NCBI RefSeq assembly: GCF_018122595.1
Contig: NZ_JAGRQH010000001.1
Span: 1 to 64,000 of the forward strand
Length of the DNA: 64,000 bases
Source: Neokomagataea anthophila
Lineage (GTDB): Bacteria; Pseudomonadota; Alphaproteobacteria; Acetobacterales; Acetobacteraceae
Direction: 5' to 3'
Shown here piece after piece: positions 54,337-64,000 of this stretch. The notes below the pieces were generated by a model, which was not told where the DNA came from, did not search any database, and saw only the letters and a program-made list of their open reading frames with translations. Position 1 is the first letter of the stretch. Every line of letters starts with the position of its first letter. The translations under genes were made by a program, and so were the position numbers.

Positions 54337-56526
54337 CGGCAGGGTTGGCACACCATGCCAGCCCGGCGGCGGCACCCAAAGCCGAGCCCCTTGGGCCATC
54401 CGCCCCGACACAACGCGAAGGCCATCCGCCGCCGGGTACACCGCAAAAGCCCCATCACGCCACACGCTAAAACGATCAATTCGCGTCACGCCCGGACATG
54501 CCCCCCGCGCCGGTGAGGCACTGACAAACAGCACCACATCACGACACATCTCTGAAGATGGCAGAACATAACCATCCGCCCGATCTTTCGTGCGCAGCAA
54601 AAATACATGCCCACCTACCGTCACGCGGCACAGCCCTGCCTGACAGGCCTCCGGCAATGCCTGCACAGGCAAAGCCAAGGCCTGCACCCAATCAGCCACC
54701 ACAGATCGATCCAACCCACTGACTGGCCCGGTCTGCACGACGGAGCCAATACGCACTGCCATAACCCCCGCATCAGGTGCGACCAAAAGCAAAGGCTTCG
54801 CCACACATAAGCTGCTCAACCCGATCACTAACGGGATCACCCCACCCCAGCGCGCAGCCCCTCGCCACAAACATACGACCGACAAACCCAACATCACGAA
54901 ACAAAGCGCCCATGTCGGCATCGCTGGAACGGAAACATGTGCCCAAGGCCACTGAGCAACACGCTCAGCCAGCCACTGAATACCAGCCAGCCCCCACCCC
55001 ATACAGCGCATAGGCCAAGTCGCTAAATGTATCGGTATAAATAAAATTGATAATATTCCCATTGGCATAACCCATGCCGCCATCAGTGGAACCGCCACCA
55101 TATTGGCCACGACAAACCACGGCTGGAACGCGCCAAAATGCACCATACTCACCGGCAAGGTTGCCAGCCCCGCCAGTAACGACGTCATCGCCAACATCAC
55201 CACATGCACCAAAACACCACGCCAAAACTGTCCTTCCCCTCGCAGCTTTAGCAAAGGGCCACGCAGCCCCTCATACCCTGCGATCAGTCCCATCACAGCA
55301 GCAAAGGACATTTGAAACGAGACATCCAAAACAGCACTCGGCGCCACAACCAAAATACCCATCGCAATGACGGATAAAGACCGCATCGACATTACTCGCC
55401 GCCCGCTCAGAAGCGCCACAACAAACAATCCCGCCATGCCTAACGACCGCACACTGGGCAAATGCGCTCCGGTCAGCACCACATAAACTGCACCGAGCAC
55501 AAAGCCCCCAATAATGGCGATTTCTTTGCACGGCCAACAGAGCGCAGCCCGCTCAGAAAAAGGCAAAAGAGCACGTATTATTATCGTAACGCTGCCCATC
55601 ACCAGCCCAAGATGCAGCCCCGCCACAGCCAATAAATGCGCCAAACCAGAAACCGAAAAATCCTGCCGCGTCTTAGCAGACAAACGCGTAGCTTCACCCA
55701 CCATAACCGTAGCCGCAATCGCGCCCTCTTGGTCCGGTAAAACAGCATAAAATTGTTCTGCAATGGCCTCACGCATACGTTGCAACCACGCGCCATGCGC
55801 CGTACCATCCACGGTTACATCACCCAGCGCATAACCACTCCCCGCCACACCGGAAAACCACGCCTCACGCTGCATATCCCGCCCACCCGGCCACGCGGGG
55901 CGCTGCGGTTGGCGCAATAATGCCCTTACAGACACGCGTTGCCCCGATGAGACTGGCGTATCATCACCCGCACGCAAACGAAGTGTTAATACCCTTCGTA
56001 ATGGCATCATGCCGACATCACTCGGCGTATCAAACACAGCATCTGCAATACGCAACCGCCGCACCATGCCTGTTTGAGCGTCACGCTCAGGCAAGATATC
56101 AACGGATTGCACACGCCCCGTCACCGTCACTGCGCGACTGGGGAGCGCTGGCATGCCCGGCTGACGATGTGCTTCCCAGACTGCATCCGCACAGCCCAAC
56201 ACGCAGAGCAGCACACCCCAAGCCACACGCACACCGACAGCCGAATGCCGGAAAATCCACACGCCCCATGCGGAACACATCAAGGCAACGCACACCCACC
56301 ACGGGTTCACTTCAAACGATAAGGAAAAATAGAAAATAACCCCAAAGGAGAACACAACAGGGGACCAGTTCAATAATGCTGCCCCCTGCCGAACACATTG
56401 GCGCTCTAACCACTCCAATGCACCCTGAAAATCTATTTTTGCCAAAAAAACATCCATACAAATCAAGGCAGTCATTATAATGTGGTTTCTATTAATTCTT
56501 TCATAGGATGAGATATGTCTTCTCAT
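54319..56526 (-). CDS. comEC: ComEC/Rec2-family DNA uptake channel
   Basis: A 735-residue membrane protein. The N-terminal region (about 30-280) holds a DUF4131-like OB part; the competence domain follows with LLAVAGLHLGLVMGSV, LTGAHLPSVRSLGMAG, DVSFQMSFAAVMGL and FQPWFVVANMVAVPLMAAWV, all conserved in ComEC. The C-terminal 150 residues (ending PLAAAE) show none of the HxHxDH metal motif of the beta-lactamase-like domain, so this looks like the short alphaproteobacterial form. The exact start is uncertain; ATGs at 56526 and about 56454 are in frame. It is convergent with the TetR gene. Confidence 0.87.
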   Translation of the reverse strand: MRRHISSYERINRNHIIMTALICMDVFLAKIDFQGALEWLERQCVRQGAALLNWSPVVFSFGVIFYFSLSFEVNPWWVCVALMCSAWGVWIFRHSAVGVRVAWGVLLCVLGCADAVWEAHRQPGMPALPSRAVTVTGRVQSVDILPERDAQTGMVRRLRIADAVFDTPSDVGMMPLRRVLTLRLRAGDDTPVSSGQRVSVRALLRQPQRPAWPGGRDMQREAWFSGVAGSGYALGDVTVDGTAHGAWLQRMREAIAEQFYAVLPDQEGAIAATVMVGEATRLSAKTRQDFSVSGLAHLLAVAGLHLGLVMGSVTIIIRALLPFSERAALCWPCKEIAIIGGFVLGAVYVVLTGAHLPSVRSLGMAGLFVVALLSGRRVMSMRSLSVIAMGILVVAPSAVLDVSFQMSFAAVMGLIAGYEGLRGPLLKLRGEGQFWRGVLVHVVMLAMTSLLAGLATLPVSMVHFGAFQPWFVVANMVAVPLMAAWVMPMGILSILFIPIHLATWPMRCMGWGLAGIQWLAERVAQWPWAHVSVPAMPTWALCFVMLGLSVVCLWRGAARWGGVIPLVIGLSSLCVAKPLLLVAPDAGVMAVRIGSVVQTGPVSGLDRSVVADWVQALALPVQALPEACQAGLCRVTVGGHVFLLRTKDRADGYVLPSSEMCRDVVLFVSASPARGACPGVTRIDRFSVWRDGAFAVYPAADGLRVVSGRMAQGARLWVPPPGWHGVPTLPLAAAE

Positions 56527-56974
56527 CCAACCCTGATGTTAAAATTCATATATTAATCTGAAGAAAACACGTATTTCCAAATGAGACGATGGCTAAAAAG
56601 TAAAAGCACTTTTGAACGCCATCGAGCCAGAATTTGCCGAGTGTTTATTGGGCATTTTCTACACTAGGAACACCCCACCCTCATGACCAAAGATAATATG
56701 GCTAGAGACATAAAAATGCTGGGCTGACCAGAGGCGCCATGATTGAGGTCTGGATAAAAATATCCATCTACGCCGCTTCTCCTGAAGCGGTTAACGACCT
56801 CCCCCTCGCAAGAGCGAGGTATTCACCGAATTGAACATCAGAACCCGCCCAAAATGAACACAACATATCGTAATTACGGTGTGCCTAACCACAGGGCATC
56901 ATAAGGGACCATCACCCAACAATCACATCATTTGCGGATAGCGAGACCGCCTCAGATTATGATAAGAGGGCGGC
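56527..56974. other. Intergenic region between comEC and gltX with clustered hairpins
   Basis: About 450 bp. Two perfect stems lie close together: CCGCTTC/GAAGCGG (56773-56790, 4-nt loop) and CCTCGC/GCGAGG (56804-56819, 4-nt loop), followed by TATTCACC. This arrangement recalls the hairpin-rich ends of IS200/IS605 elements, but no transposase remnant could be proved. The gltX promoter must lie near 56900-56970. Confidence 0.45.
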
Positions 56975-58375
56975 ATGACAATCCGCACTCGCTTCGCCCC
57001 CTCGCCGACCGGGCTCCTGCACGTTGGTAATGCCCGCGCGGCCCTGTTCAACTTCCTTTATGCACGCCATCACGGTGGCCAATTCCTGCTTCGTGTTGAA
57101 GACACGGACCGCGAACGCTCCACGCAAAAAGCGGTGGACGTGCTGCTGGATGGCCTCAAATGGATGGGCCTGACACCGGATGAAGAACCGGTGTTCCAAT
57201 CCACCCGTCAAGACCGCCACACAGAAGTTGCACAAGACCTGTTGGAACGCGGCCTCGCCTATCGCTGCTATTGCACGCCAGAAGAACTCACGGCCATGCG
57301 CGAAAAAGCCATGGCGGAAAAGCGCCCCCCCCGTTACGACGGTACATGGCGCGATCGTGACCCATCAGAAGCCCCAGAAGGCGCACCATTCGCCGTGCGC
57401 CTCAAAGCCCCGCGTGATGGTGAAACCATTATCAAAGACCTCGTCCAAGGCGATGTCCGCGTTGCGAATGCGGAGATGGATGACCTCATCATCCTACGCT
57501 CCGATGGCACGCCAACCTATCTGCACGCTGTTGTGTGCGATGACCACGATATGGGCATCACCCATGTCATGCGCGGCGATGATCACCTGACCAACACCTT
57601 CCGTCAGGCGATGATTTACCGTGCGATGGGCTGGGACCTCCCACATTTTGCACATCTCCCACTGATCCACGGCCCTGATGGTGCCAAGCTGTCCAAACGT
57701 CACGGCGCAGCCTCTGTGGTGGATTTCCGTGATGAAGGCTATTTGCCAGAAGCACTGTGCAACTACCTGCTGCGCCTCGGCTGGGGCCACGGCGATGCTG
57801 AAATCCTGTCACGTGAAGACCAAATTCGCCTGTTCGATCTCGATGGCGTTGGCCGCTCTCCATCTCGCATGGATTACGCCAAACTCTCTCACTTCAACAG
57901 CGTTTGGATGCGTCAGACGGATGATGCACGCCTGACAGATGATGTGTTGGAACGCCTCAAGACCCATGACGGCGTCACCATCACTGATGCAACGCGCAGC
58001 CGTGTTCTCGCGCTAATGCCGGGCCTCAAAGAGCGTGCGAAAACATTGGTAGAACTCACCAATAACGCGGCCTTTGCGGGCTTCAGCCTGCCACTGACCT
58101 TCACACCAAAAGCCGAGAAGCTTCTGGGAGAAGATGGGCAAAACGTGCTGAAAGGCATTCGTGCATCCTTGGCTGCACTGCCTGACTTCACGCCAGAAGC
58201 TGTGGACGGTGCATTGCGTGCCTATGCAGAAGCCAACACGCTGAAGCTCGGCTCGGTGGCACAACCCCTACGCGCCGCCATGACTGGCAGCACCACGTCA
58301 CCCGGCATTGACCTGACATTGGCCGCCCTCGGCCAAGATGAAGTCTTGGCCCGCATTGACAGCGCCATCAGCTAA
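56975..58375 (+). CDS. gltX: Glutamyl-tRNA synthetase
   Basis: A 466-residue class I aminoacyl-tRNA synthetase. The HIGH motif is HVGN in [21 protein letters not shown] and KMSKS is represented by [16 protein letters not shown] is present in the zinc-like region. The N-terminal 300 residues form the catalytic domain and the last 150 the anticodon-binding part. SD AGAGGGCGG is close to the ATG. gltX is followed 11 bp later by pyrB, so it probably leads the pyrimidine operon. Alphaproteobacteria often have a second, non-discriminating GluRS; which this is cannot be told from the sequence. Confidence 0.97.
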   Translation: MTIRTRFAPSPTGLLHVGNARAALFNFLYARHHGGQFLLRVEDTDRERSTQKAVDVLLDGLKWMGLTPDEEPVFQSTRQDRHTEVAQDLLERGLAYRCYCTPEELTAMREKAMAEKRPPRYDGTWRDRDPSEAPEGAPFAVRLKAPRDGETIIKDLVQGDVRVANAEMDDLIILRSDGTPTYLHAVVCDDHDMGITHVMRGDDHLTNTFRQAMIYRAMGWDLPHFAHLPLIHGPDGAKLSKRHGAASVVDFRDEGYLPEALCNYLLRLGWGHGDAEILSREDQIRLFDLDGVGRSPSRMDYAKLSHFNSVWMRQTDDARLTDDVLERLKTHDGVTITDATRSRVLALMPGLKERAKTLVELTNNAAFAGFSLPLTFTPKAEKLLGEDGQNVLKGIRASLAALPDFTPEAVDGALRAYAEANTLKLGSVAQPLRAAMTGSTTSPGIDLTLAALGQDEVLARIDSAIS

Positions 58376-58386
58376 GAGAACGCGCC

Positions 58387-59334
58387 ATGCCTGATTCGTC
58401 TCCGCCCCTCCGTCACCTACTTGGCATTGAAGGCCTGAATGAAGGCCAGATCCTCCCTATTTTGGATCTGGCCGAAAGCTATGCCCTGCTCAGCCGCTCC
58501 CGCTCTGCCCCGCGGGAAGCGCTGCGTGGGCGTACGCTCATCAATCTGTTCTTTGAAGACAGCACCCGGACGCGCACCAGCTTTGAACTTGCCGGTAAGC
58601 GCCTCGGGGCAGACGTCATTAACATGACCGTCGCTACCAGTTCGGTGAACAAGGGCGAGACGCTTCTAGACACAGCCGCAACCCTCAACGCAATGCGCTG
58701 TGACCTGTTGGTCGTGCGCCACGCACAATCCGGCGCGCCAGCCCTTCTGGCGCAAAAGGTTGAAGCCAGCGTGATCAACGCAGGGGACGGCATGCATGAG
58801 CACCCAACGCAAGCCTTGCTGGATGCTCTCACCATCCGCCGTCACCTCGGCACACTCTCTGGGCTGACCGTCGCGATTTGCGGTGATATCGGGCATAGCC
58901 GCGTCGCTCGCTCCAATATTCACCTTCTTTCAGCTCTTGGCAGCACCATTCGTTTGGTCGGGCCACCAACATTGCTACCCGGCGCTATGGCTGGCCTCGG
59001 CAATGGCAACGTGACCATTCACCACACGATGGAAGAGGCTCTTGAGGGAGCGGATGTCGTCATGTCCTTGCGCTTGCAAAAAGAGCGTATGGGCTCCGGC
59101 CTCGTCCCAAGCGCACGTGAATATTTCCGCTTCTTCGGCCTCAACCGCAAGCGCCTTGCCCTTGCTAAGCCCAACGCACTCGTCATGCATCCCGGCCCAA
59201 TGAACCGCGGTGTCGAAATTGCATCAAACGTGGCCGACTCTCCCCAAAGCGTCATTTCCGAGCAGGTTGAAATGGGCGTTGCCGTCCGTATGGCCGTGCT
59301 AGACCGCCTCGCCCGCGGACGGAGACCCTCATGA
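58387..59334 (+). CDS. pyrB: Aspartate carbamoyltransferase catalytic subunit
   Basis: Joins carbamoyl phosphate and aspartate in pyrimidine synthesis, 315 residues. The carbamoyl-phosphate loop [36 protein letters not shown] and the end motif [11 protein letters not shown] are intact. Its TGA overlaps the pyrC-like start (ATGA), the arrangement seen for pyrB-pyrC' pairs whose products form one complex. Confidence 0.97.
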   Translation: MPDSSPPLRHLLGIEGLNEGQILPILDLAESYALLSRSRSAPREALRGRTLINLFFEDSTRTRTSFELAGKRLGADVINMTVATSSVNKGETLLDTAATLNAMRCDLLVVRHAQSGAPALLAQKVEASVINAGDGMHEHPTQALLDALTIRRHLGTLSGLTVAICGDIGHSRVARSNIHLLSALGSTIRLVGPPTLLPGAMAGLGNGNVTIHHTMEEALEGADVVMSLRLQKERMGSGLVPSAREYFRFFGLNRKRLALAKPNALVMHPGPMNRGVEIASNVADSPQSVISEQVEMGVAVRMAVLDRLARGRRPS

Positions 59335-60605
59335 GCACTCTTTTCTTTCATAACGTCCGTATCATTGACCCCGCCAGCAACCGTGACGCCCCCGGCACAC
59401 TGACCGTTCGTGATGGCCTGATTGCAGAGCTGGACGCGCCTTCTGCCCCTGAAGGCGCACACAGCATTGACGGCCAAGGCGCTGTTCTCGCGCCCGGCCT
59501 TGTCGATATGCGCGCCGATTTGGGCGAGCCCGGCTTTGAATACCGTGAAGATGTGGAAACCGGCGCCCGTGCAGCCGTTGCTGGCGGCGTGACAACACTG
59601 GCCGTCCTGCCCAACACAGCCCCCGTGATTGATGACCCCGCCCTCGTTCAGCATTTAAAAGAACGCGGCAATGACACGGGGATGATCACCATTCATCCCT
59701 ATGGGGCCTTAACCAAAGGCTGCGAAGGCAAGGAAACCGCAGAGCTTGGCCTCCTGCAAGAGGTTGGGGCTGTTGCCTTCACGGATGGCACCCGTACGAT
59801 TGCAGACACCAAGCAGCTCCGAAATCTGCTATCTTATGCCCGCTTCATGGATGGGCTGATCGTTCAGCACCCTGAAGACCCCTCCCTTGCCCGTGGTGCT
59901 TGTGCAACTTCTGGCCCCCTCGCCACACGACTGGGCCTGCCGCAAGTCCCCGCTGCTGCTGAAGCCATTCTCATTGCGCGTGATATCCGCATTGTCGAAA
60001 TGACGGGCGGCCGTTTGCACTTCGCTCACGTCTCCACAGCGGAAGGGTTGGATCTGATCCGCAAGGCCAAAGCCAAAGGCTTGTCCATCACATGCGATAC
60101 GGCACCGCCCTATTTCCTCCTCACAGAAGAAACAATTGGCGATTTCCGCACCTACGCCAAACTCTCCCCTCCACTGCGCAACACGACGGACCGAGATGCC
60201 GTCCTCGCCGCCCTAGCCGATGGTACGATTGACGCCATTGCCTCTGACCACGCCCCGGCAGACGCAGACGACAAGCGCCTCCCCTTCGCACAAGCCCGTG
60301 CGGGTGGCATTGGCCTCGTCACGCTCCTAAGCGCCACGCTGGCTTCTGGGCTGGACGTGCTGAACGCCCTGCGTCTGATCACCTCAGCCCCGGCAAATGT
60401 CCTCCGCATTGATGCGGGCACACTAACCGTTGGCGCTAAAGCAGATCTCTGCCTCTTCGCGCCTGAGCAAAGCTGGGTTGTAGAATCCGGCAAACTCCCC
60501 GGCCGCGCACAGAACACACCCTTTGACGGTGAAACCATGCCCGGCAAAGTGCTCCGCACCTTCCGCCATGGCGTTGAAGTCTACACCGCCGGAACGGTGG
60601 CATGA
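59331..60605 (+). CDS. Dihydroorotase-like protein lacking the HxH metal site (PyrC' / PyrX type)
   Basis: A 424-residue amidohydrolase of the class I dihydroorotase family, translationally coupled to pyrB. Where active enzymes have D-x-HxH-LREPG, the sequence here is [13 protein letters not shown]61 is Arg, H63 is Asp and the substrate Arg (R65) is Gly. The remaining ligands ([29 protein letters not shown]) are kept. In Pseudomonas a similarly degenerate PyrC' is needed for assembly of the aspartate carbamoyltransferase while a separate PyrC is catalytic; the same is likely here. A functional dihydroorotase should be elsewhere. Confidence 0.87.
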   Translation: MSTLFFHNVRIIDPASNRDAPGTLTVRDGLIAELDAPSAPEGAHSIDGQGAVLAPGLVDMRADLGEPGFEYREDVETGARAAVAGGVTTLAVLPNTAPVIDDPALVQHLKERGNDTGMITIHPYGALTKGCEGKETAELGLLQEVGAVAFTDGTRTIADTKQLRNLLSYARFMDGLIVQHPEDPSLARGACATSGPLATRLGLPQVPAAAEAILIARDIRIVEMTGGRLHFAHVSTAEGLDLIRKAKAKGLSITCDTAPPYFLLTEETIGDFRTYAKLSPPLRNTTDRDAVLAALADGTIDAIASDHAPADADDKRLPFAQARAGGIGLVTLLSATLASGLDVLNALRLITSAPANVLRIDAGTLTVGAKADLCLFAPEQSWVVESGKLPGRAQNTPFDGETMPGKVLRTFRHGVEVYTAGTVA

Positions 60606-61243
60606 GCGCAACATTCCATAACGCCATGCCGCATAATATTTTGCTCTACGCCGCCGTGGCTTATCTCCTCGGAAGCATCCCTTTTGGGTTGCTTCTAACC
60701 GCAGCTTTTGGCGGTGGTGATATTCGTAAGATAGGCTCCGGCAATATTGGCGCCACCAATGTCTTACGCACTGGCAAAAAAGGCGTCGCCGCCGCAACCT
60801 TGTTGCTGGATGCGCTCAAAGGCGTTCTGGCTGTTGTGCTCGCCGCACGCTTTGCCCAAGATCATGTTGCCCAAGCGATGGCCGTCTCAGCCTTTTGTGC
60901 TGTTTTGGGGCACTGCTTCCCTATCTGGCTTGGCTTCAAAGGCGGTAAGGGCGTTGCCTCCGGCCTTGGCGTTATCTGGGCTTTATGCTGGCCTGTCGGA
61001 CTAATCAGCTCCATCCTCTGGCTGGCTGTTGCCCGCTTTAGCCGTATTTCCTCAGCAGGTGCACTCACCGCTTTCTTAGCTGCACCGTTATTAATGGTCG
61101 CAATGGTTGGTTCGCCTCCCTTTGCATCGCCCTTCCCTTTAGCAACGCTTGGGATTTCAACCATTATTTGGCTGCGCCATTACGGCAACATCATACGTTT
61201 GATCAACGGTACAGAGCCGCGCGTCGGGCAGAAATCGTCATAA
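60602..61243 (+). CDS. plsY: Glycerol-3-phosphate acyltransferase PlsY
   Basis: Transfers an acyl group from acyl-phosphate to sn-glycerol 3-phosphate. The 213-residue membrane protein has the PlsY motifs YLLGSIPFGLLL, GSGNIGATNVLRTGKKG and GFKGGKGVASGLG, plus HYGNIIRLINGTEP at the end. Its ATG overlaps the pyrC-like stop (ATGA). It closes the gltX-pyrB-pyrC'-plsY operon; a terminator follows. Confidence 0.96.
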   Translation: MSATFHNAMPHNILLYAAVAYLLGSIPFGLLLTAAFGGGDIRKIGSGNIGATNVLRTGKKGVAAATLLLDALKGVLAVVLAARFAQDHVAQAMAVSAFCAVLGHCFPIWLGFKGGKGVASGLGVIWALCWPVGLISSILWLAVARFSRISSAGALTAFLAAPLLMVAMVGSPPFASPFPLATLGISTIIWLRHYGNIIRLINGTEPRVGQKSS

Positions 61244-61294
61244 AATACTGGCTGCCGTACAACACATCTGTTGCCCGGCAGCATAGAACTTTAA

Positions 61295-61328
61295 GCGCCT
61301 TTAGCCCGAACCCAAGGGCTAAAGGCGC
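61295..61328. terminator. Terminator between plsY and the keto-acid decarboxylase
   Basis: GCGCCTTTAGCCC and GGGCTAAAGGCGC pair over 13 bp with an 8-nt loop. It sits between the convergent plsY and decarboxylase genes and may act on both strands, although the T-tail is weak. Confidence 0.8.
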
Positions 61329-61346
61329 TCATCATGAGCACACCAA

Positions 61347-63017
61347 TCACGCATCCCGCCCCCAAAAACCATAATCATATTCACAGGCTTTTTTACCAAA
61401 AGCAGCCATACCCGTCGGCCCATCCATCCGCTCAAAACAGACTTCAATAAACGTCAGCTCATCAGCTTTTTCGGCTTCAGCCAACACAACGTCCAACTCT
61501 TGAAGATTGGTCACAACAGTTGAACGTATCTTAGCCTCAGGCGCCATCACGCCTGGCAACTCATGGTATTTCCATGCTGCAACATCATTATAGGAAGAGT
61601 TTTCTCCCAAAATCATTCGCTCAATCGTATATCCATCATTATTAATGAGAAAAATAATTGGCTTCATTTTTTGATGAATAATCGTTGATAATTCTTGTGC
61701 CGTTACCTGAAAAGAACCATCCCCGATAAATAAGAACTGCCGCCGCTGTGGTGCCGCCATCCCAGCCCCCAATAAAGACGGCAATGTGTAACCAATAGCC
61801 CCCCAAATGGGCTGACTAATAAAACTCACACCCTCAGGAAAACGTGAGCGGGCGAGCCCAACAAGCGATGTACCATTTTCGGCAATAATCACATCGCCCT
61901 TGGCAAAAAATTGCCGCATCCGCTGCCAAAACACATCTTGGCACCACGCGGCATCGGCAGACACAACTTGCCCCTGAGGCGACGCAACATGAGGGAGGCT
62001 ATACCCATGCTCTGACGGTGCGTTCTTCATCAAAGATTTCAATAAATCCTGCGCGGCAATACCGTTAAAAAAGACATTTTGGAAACGCGTACTATAAGCC
62101 TGAATATCAATATAAGCGTTCACGTTATATTTCTGCGTAAACCATGACGACGTTGCATCAACAAACCTTACACCAAAAGCCAGAATACAATCTGCTTCTT
62201 CAACATAGTTAAAAACCGGTTGTGCTGCTGATTTCCCACCATACATCCCTAAGAACAGGGGATGATTTTCAGAAATCAGGGCCTTACCTGAATTGAGCGC
62301 TACAAAAGGAATATTAAATGCCGTAATCACTGCTTCCAGTTGTTCTGCCAACTGATGACTCCGCACCAACCCATCAACCATAATCAATGGCTTTTCAGCC
62401 TTTGCCAATTGTTTGAGCACAACATCCGTCAGATTATTCAAGCTTGCTTGGTCCGTTACTGTGGATCTCGTCACAAGCCCCCTCTCCGGCACCTCAATTT
62501 CTAAATAGCAAATATCGGATGGCAACTGGAGATAAACAGGCTTCTTTTCACGCAAACACGCCGCCAAAACACGATCAATCTCATAATAGGCATTCTCAGG
62601 CGTAATCAGAGTGTGTGCGACCGTAAACTCTGCAAAACATTTACGAACATTATCGTAATTTCCATCCGCCAGCGTATGATGCACCAGCGCATTCGTCTGT
62701 ATTGCTTCCAGCGGCGGCGCGCCTGACAAAGACAAAACCGGAACCCCCTCAGCATAAGCCCCAGCAATACCGGCAATCGTACTCAGATCACCAACACCAT
62801 AAGTAGTTAAAACCGTTGAAAATCCCGAAATCCGTGCGTCACCGTCCGCAGCATAAGCTGCATTCAGCTCATTACAATTCCCTATAAAATCAATACGCTC
62901 GTCCTTCTCAACAAGCTCTAAAAACTCAAGGTTATAATCCCCAGGCACGCCATAAATCCGATGGCAACCAGCCTCAACCAAACGCTCAATAAGAAACTGC
63001 CCAATAGAGATTTTCAT
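61347..63017 (-). CDS. Thiamine-diphosphate 2-keto acid decarboxylase (IpdC/KdcA/PDC family)
   Basis: About 556 residues from the ATG at 63017, with AGGG upstream. The N-terminus IYGVPGDYNLEFLELV, NELNAAYAADG with the catalytic Glu, and TYGVGDLSTIAGIAGAYAEG are the indole-/phenylpyruvate and branched-chain keto acid decarboxylase pattern; the active-site His pair is in VHHTLADG. GDGSFQVTAQELST to NNDGYTIE is the thiamine-diphosphate site. Compared with Acetobacter pyruvate decarboxylase it resembles KdcA/IpdC more closely, so aromatic or branched keto acids are likely substrates, though pyruvate is not excluded. It is divergent from a LysR gene. Confidence 0.85.
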   Translation of the reverse strand: MKISIGQFLIERLVEAGCHRIYGVPGDYNLEFLELVEKDERIDFIGNCNELNAAYAADGDARISGFSTVLTTYGVGDLSTIAGIAGAYAEGVPVLSLSGAPPLEAIQTNALVHHTLADGNYDNVRKCFAEFTVAHTLITPENAYYEIDRVLAACLREKKPVYLQLPSDICYLEIEVPERGLVTRSTVTDQASLNNLTDVVLKQLAKAEKPLIMVDGLVRSHQLAEQLEAVITAFNIPFVALNSGKALISENHPLFLGMYGGKSAAQPVFNYVEEADCILAFGVRFVDATSSWFTQKYNVNAYIDIQAYSTRFQNVFFNGIAAQDLLKSLMKNAPSEHGYSLPHVASPQGQVVSADAAWCQDVFWQRMRQFFAKGDVIIAENGTSLVGLARSRFPEGVSFISQPIWGAIGYTLPSLLGAGMAAPQRRQFLFIGDGSFQVTAQELSTIIHQKMKPIIFLINNDGYTIERMILGENSSYNDVAAWKYHELPGVMAPEAKIRSTVVTNLQELDVVLAEAEKADELTFIEVCFERMDGPTGMAAFGKKACEYDYGFWGRDA

Positions 63018-63137
63018 GATCGGCCCTAACCCTATCAACTCATGCTGTACTATGGGCACTTTATGTGGCGGAGTTTCTCTCTATAGAAAAATCAAAAAAT
63101 GTTAGGACATGTTATCATAAATTTTTATATCTAGAGC

Positions 63138-64000
63138 ATGATCGACCTCAATCTCGTCCGTGTCTTCATCGCTATTTATGAAACTGGCAGCTTAAGCGCC
63201 GCAGGGGAGCGGCTGCATGTCAGCCAACCTTCCGTCAGCTATTCCCTCGCACGCCTCCGAGACATCCTCCACGATCCACTCTTTCAAAGATCTAAACACG
63301 GGGTCAGCCCAACCTTCTTTAGCGAACAGCTCTATCAACGCCTCCGTACCCCGATCACCGCAATTGAAAGCGCCATTGAAGATATTCACGGCTTCCACCC
63401 GGCAACATCCAATCGCCGTTTCCGCATCGCAATGTCTGATGTCGGCGAGATTTTTTTTCTGCCATACATCATGCAGCGTCTTCAAAAAGAAGCGCCCGAC
63501 ATTGTGATCGAAGTCATTAATGTGAATATCGAAAAGCTAGGATATTGGCTCGCTTCAGGCAAAATCGATGCAGCCTTATGCAACCGCGGCTCTATTCCCA
63601 TAGCATCACAAGGCGAGACTGTTTTTACGGATAAATACGTCTGCTTGTCTTGCAAACACCATCCCCGCCTCACACAAGCGCTCACATTAGAACAGTACCT
63701 AACAGAACGGCACATCGTCGTTACACCCGAAACAGGACATAATCTCGTCGAAGAGCGCCTCAGGGAACTGGGCTTAGAACGTCCCGTCGCGTTATATATA
63801 CCTCACTTCAGCGTGTTGCCGGAGATCATCCTCGGTACAGACCTCTTACTCACCCTCCCAAGCCGGGTGGCTATTATGCTCGCTCAAAAATATGACCTTC
63901 AATGGTTCGAACTCCCCTTCAACGTAAGACCACTGGATGTCATGCTCCGATGGAGCGAAAGCCACGCGGATTTCGGCGCACAAAAATGGTTCTTACAATT
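63138..64000 (+). CDS. LysR-family regulator, C-terminus cut by window edge
   Basis: ATG 63138 opens a frame to the right edge, 287 codons, almost a whole LysR protein (about 300 residues). The N-terminus reads MIDLNLVRVFIAIYETGSLS followed by AAGERLHVSQPSVSYSLARL, the winged helix-turn-helix of a NodD/NahR-like group, and the effector domain begins near RFRIAMSDVGEIFFLPY. It lies 120 bp divergent from the keto-acid decarboxylase gene, so it is the probable regulator of that gene. Confidence 0.88.
   Translation, partial: MIDLNLVRVFIAIYETGSLSAAGERLHVSQPSVSYSLARLRDILHDPLFQRSKHGVSPTFFSEQLYQRLRTPITAIESAIEDIHGFHPATSNRRFRIAMSDVGEIFFLPYIMQRLQKEAPDIVIEVINVNIEKLGYWLASGKIDAALCNRGSIPIASQGETVFTDKYVCLSCKHHPRLTQALTLEQYLTERHIVVTPETGHNLVEERLRELGLERPVALYIPHFSVLPEIILGTDLLLTLPSRVAIMLAQKYDLQWFELPFNVRPLDVMLRWSESHADFGAQKWFLQ

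Overview
The window reads as chromosomal DNA of a motile acetic acid bacterium (Acetobacteraceae, Alphaproteobacteria). The support is an inference from content: a GAAC-N7-GAAC SOS box before recA, an alphaproteobacterial flagellar block (flgB-flgC-fliE-fliQ-fliR-flhB), a Hint-domain surface protein of a type common in this family, a sphingolipid-synthesis operon, a PDC-family 2-keto acid decarboxylase, and moderate GC genes separated by strikingly AT-rich spacers. The genus cannot be fixed from the sequence alone. Most of the window is core genome in compact operons with ATGA or TAATG start/stop overlaps.

Layout. 1-1.4 kb: minus-strand chemotaxis-type operon (STAS protein, CheY-like regulator, CheA cut by the window edge inside a Thr-Pro repeat). 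1.7-2.0 kb: two identical tRNA-Asp genes. 2-3.6 kb: polysaccharide ABC exporter. 3.7-5.6 kb: queE-queC-queD for queuosine precursor synthesis, convergent with folE, folB-folK (fused), folP and a GGDEF-EAL protein (5.7-10.5 kb); FolE product feeds both QueD and the folate enzymes. 10.7-13.1 kb: DsbA/ScsC-like oxidoreductase and a degenerate gamma-glutamyltransferase-like lipoprotein. 13.2-17.7 kb: flagellar export and rod genes. 17.7-24 kb: recA with SOS box, hrcA, racemase, rph, rdgB, an ABC-F ATPase. 24.4-33.4 kb: Hint protein, three regulator/target units (LysR-YeiH, an ABC exporter, LysR with an MDR/SDR dehydrogenase pair). 33.5-36 kb: nth and a MerR/reductase pair that looks imported. 36-40 kb: glsA, cysG, an HD phosphohydrolase, a glycosyltransferase. 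40.5-44.3 kb: TonB-dependent receptor and alr.

44.4-50.3 kb is the most interesting block: a flippase, a CDP-glycerol glycerophosphotransferase-like enzyme, an acyl-ACP synthetase-like ligase, an acyl carrier protein and serine palmitoyltransferase, apparently one operon joining the first step of sphingolipid synthesis to lipid or glycan export and glycerol-phosphate transfer. It is followed by a fluoride riboswitch controlling a CLC-type fluoride/proton antiporter, then a secreted or membrane-anchored aspartic-protease-like protein made of two copies of the retropepsin half, and a TetR-controlled small protein gene with its operator inside the promoter.

54.3-64 kb: comEC, gltX, pyrB, a pyrC homologue that has lost its metal-binding HxH, plsY, the 2-keto acid decarboxylase and a divergent LysR regulator cut by the right edge.
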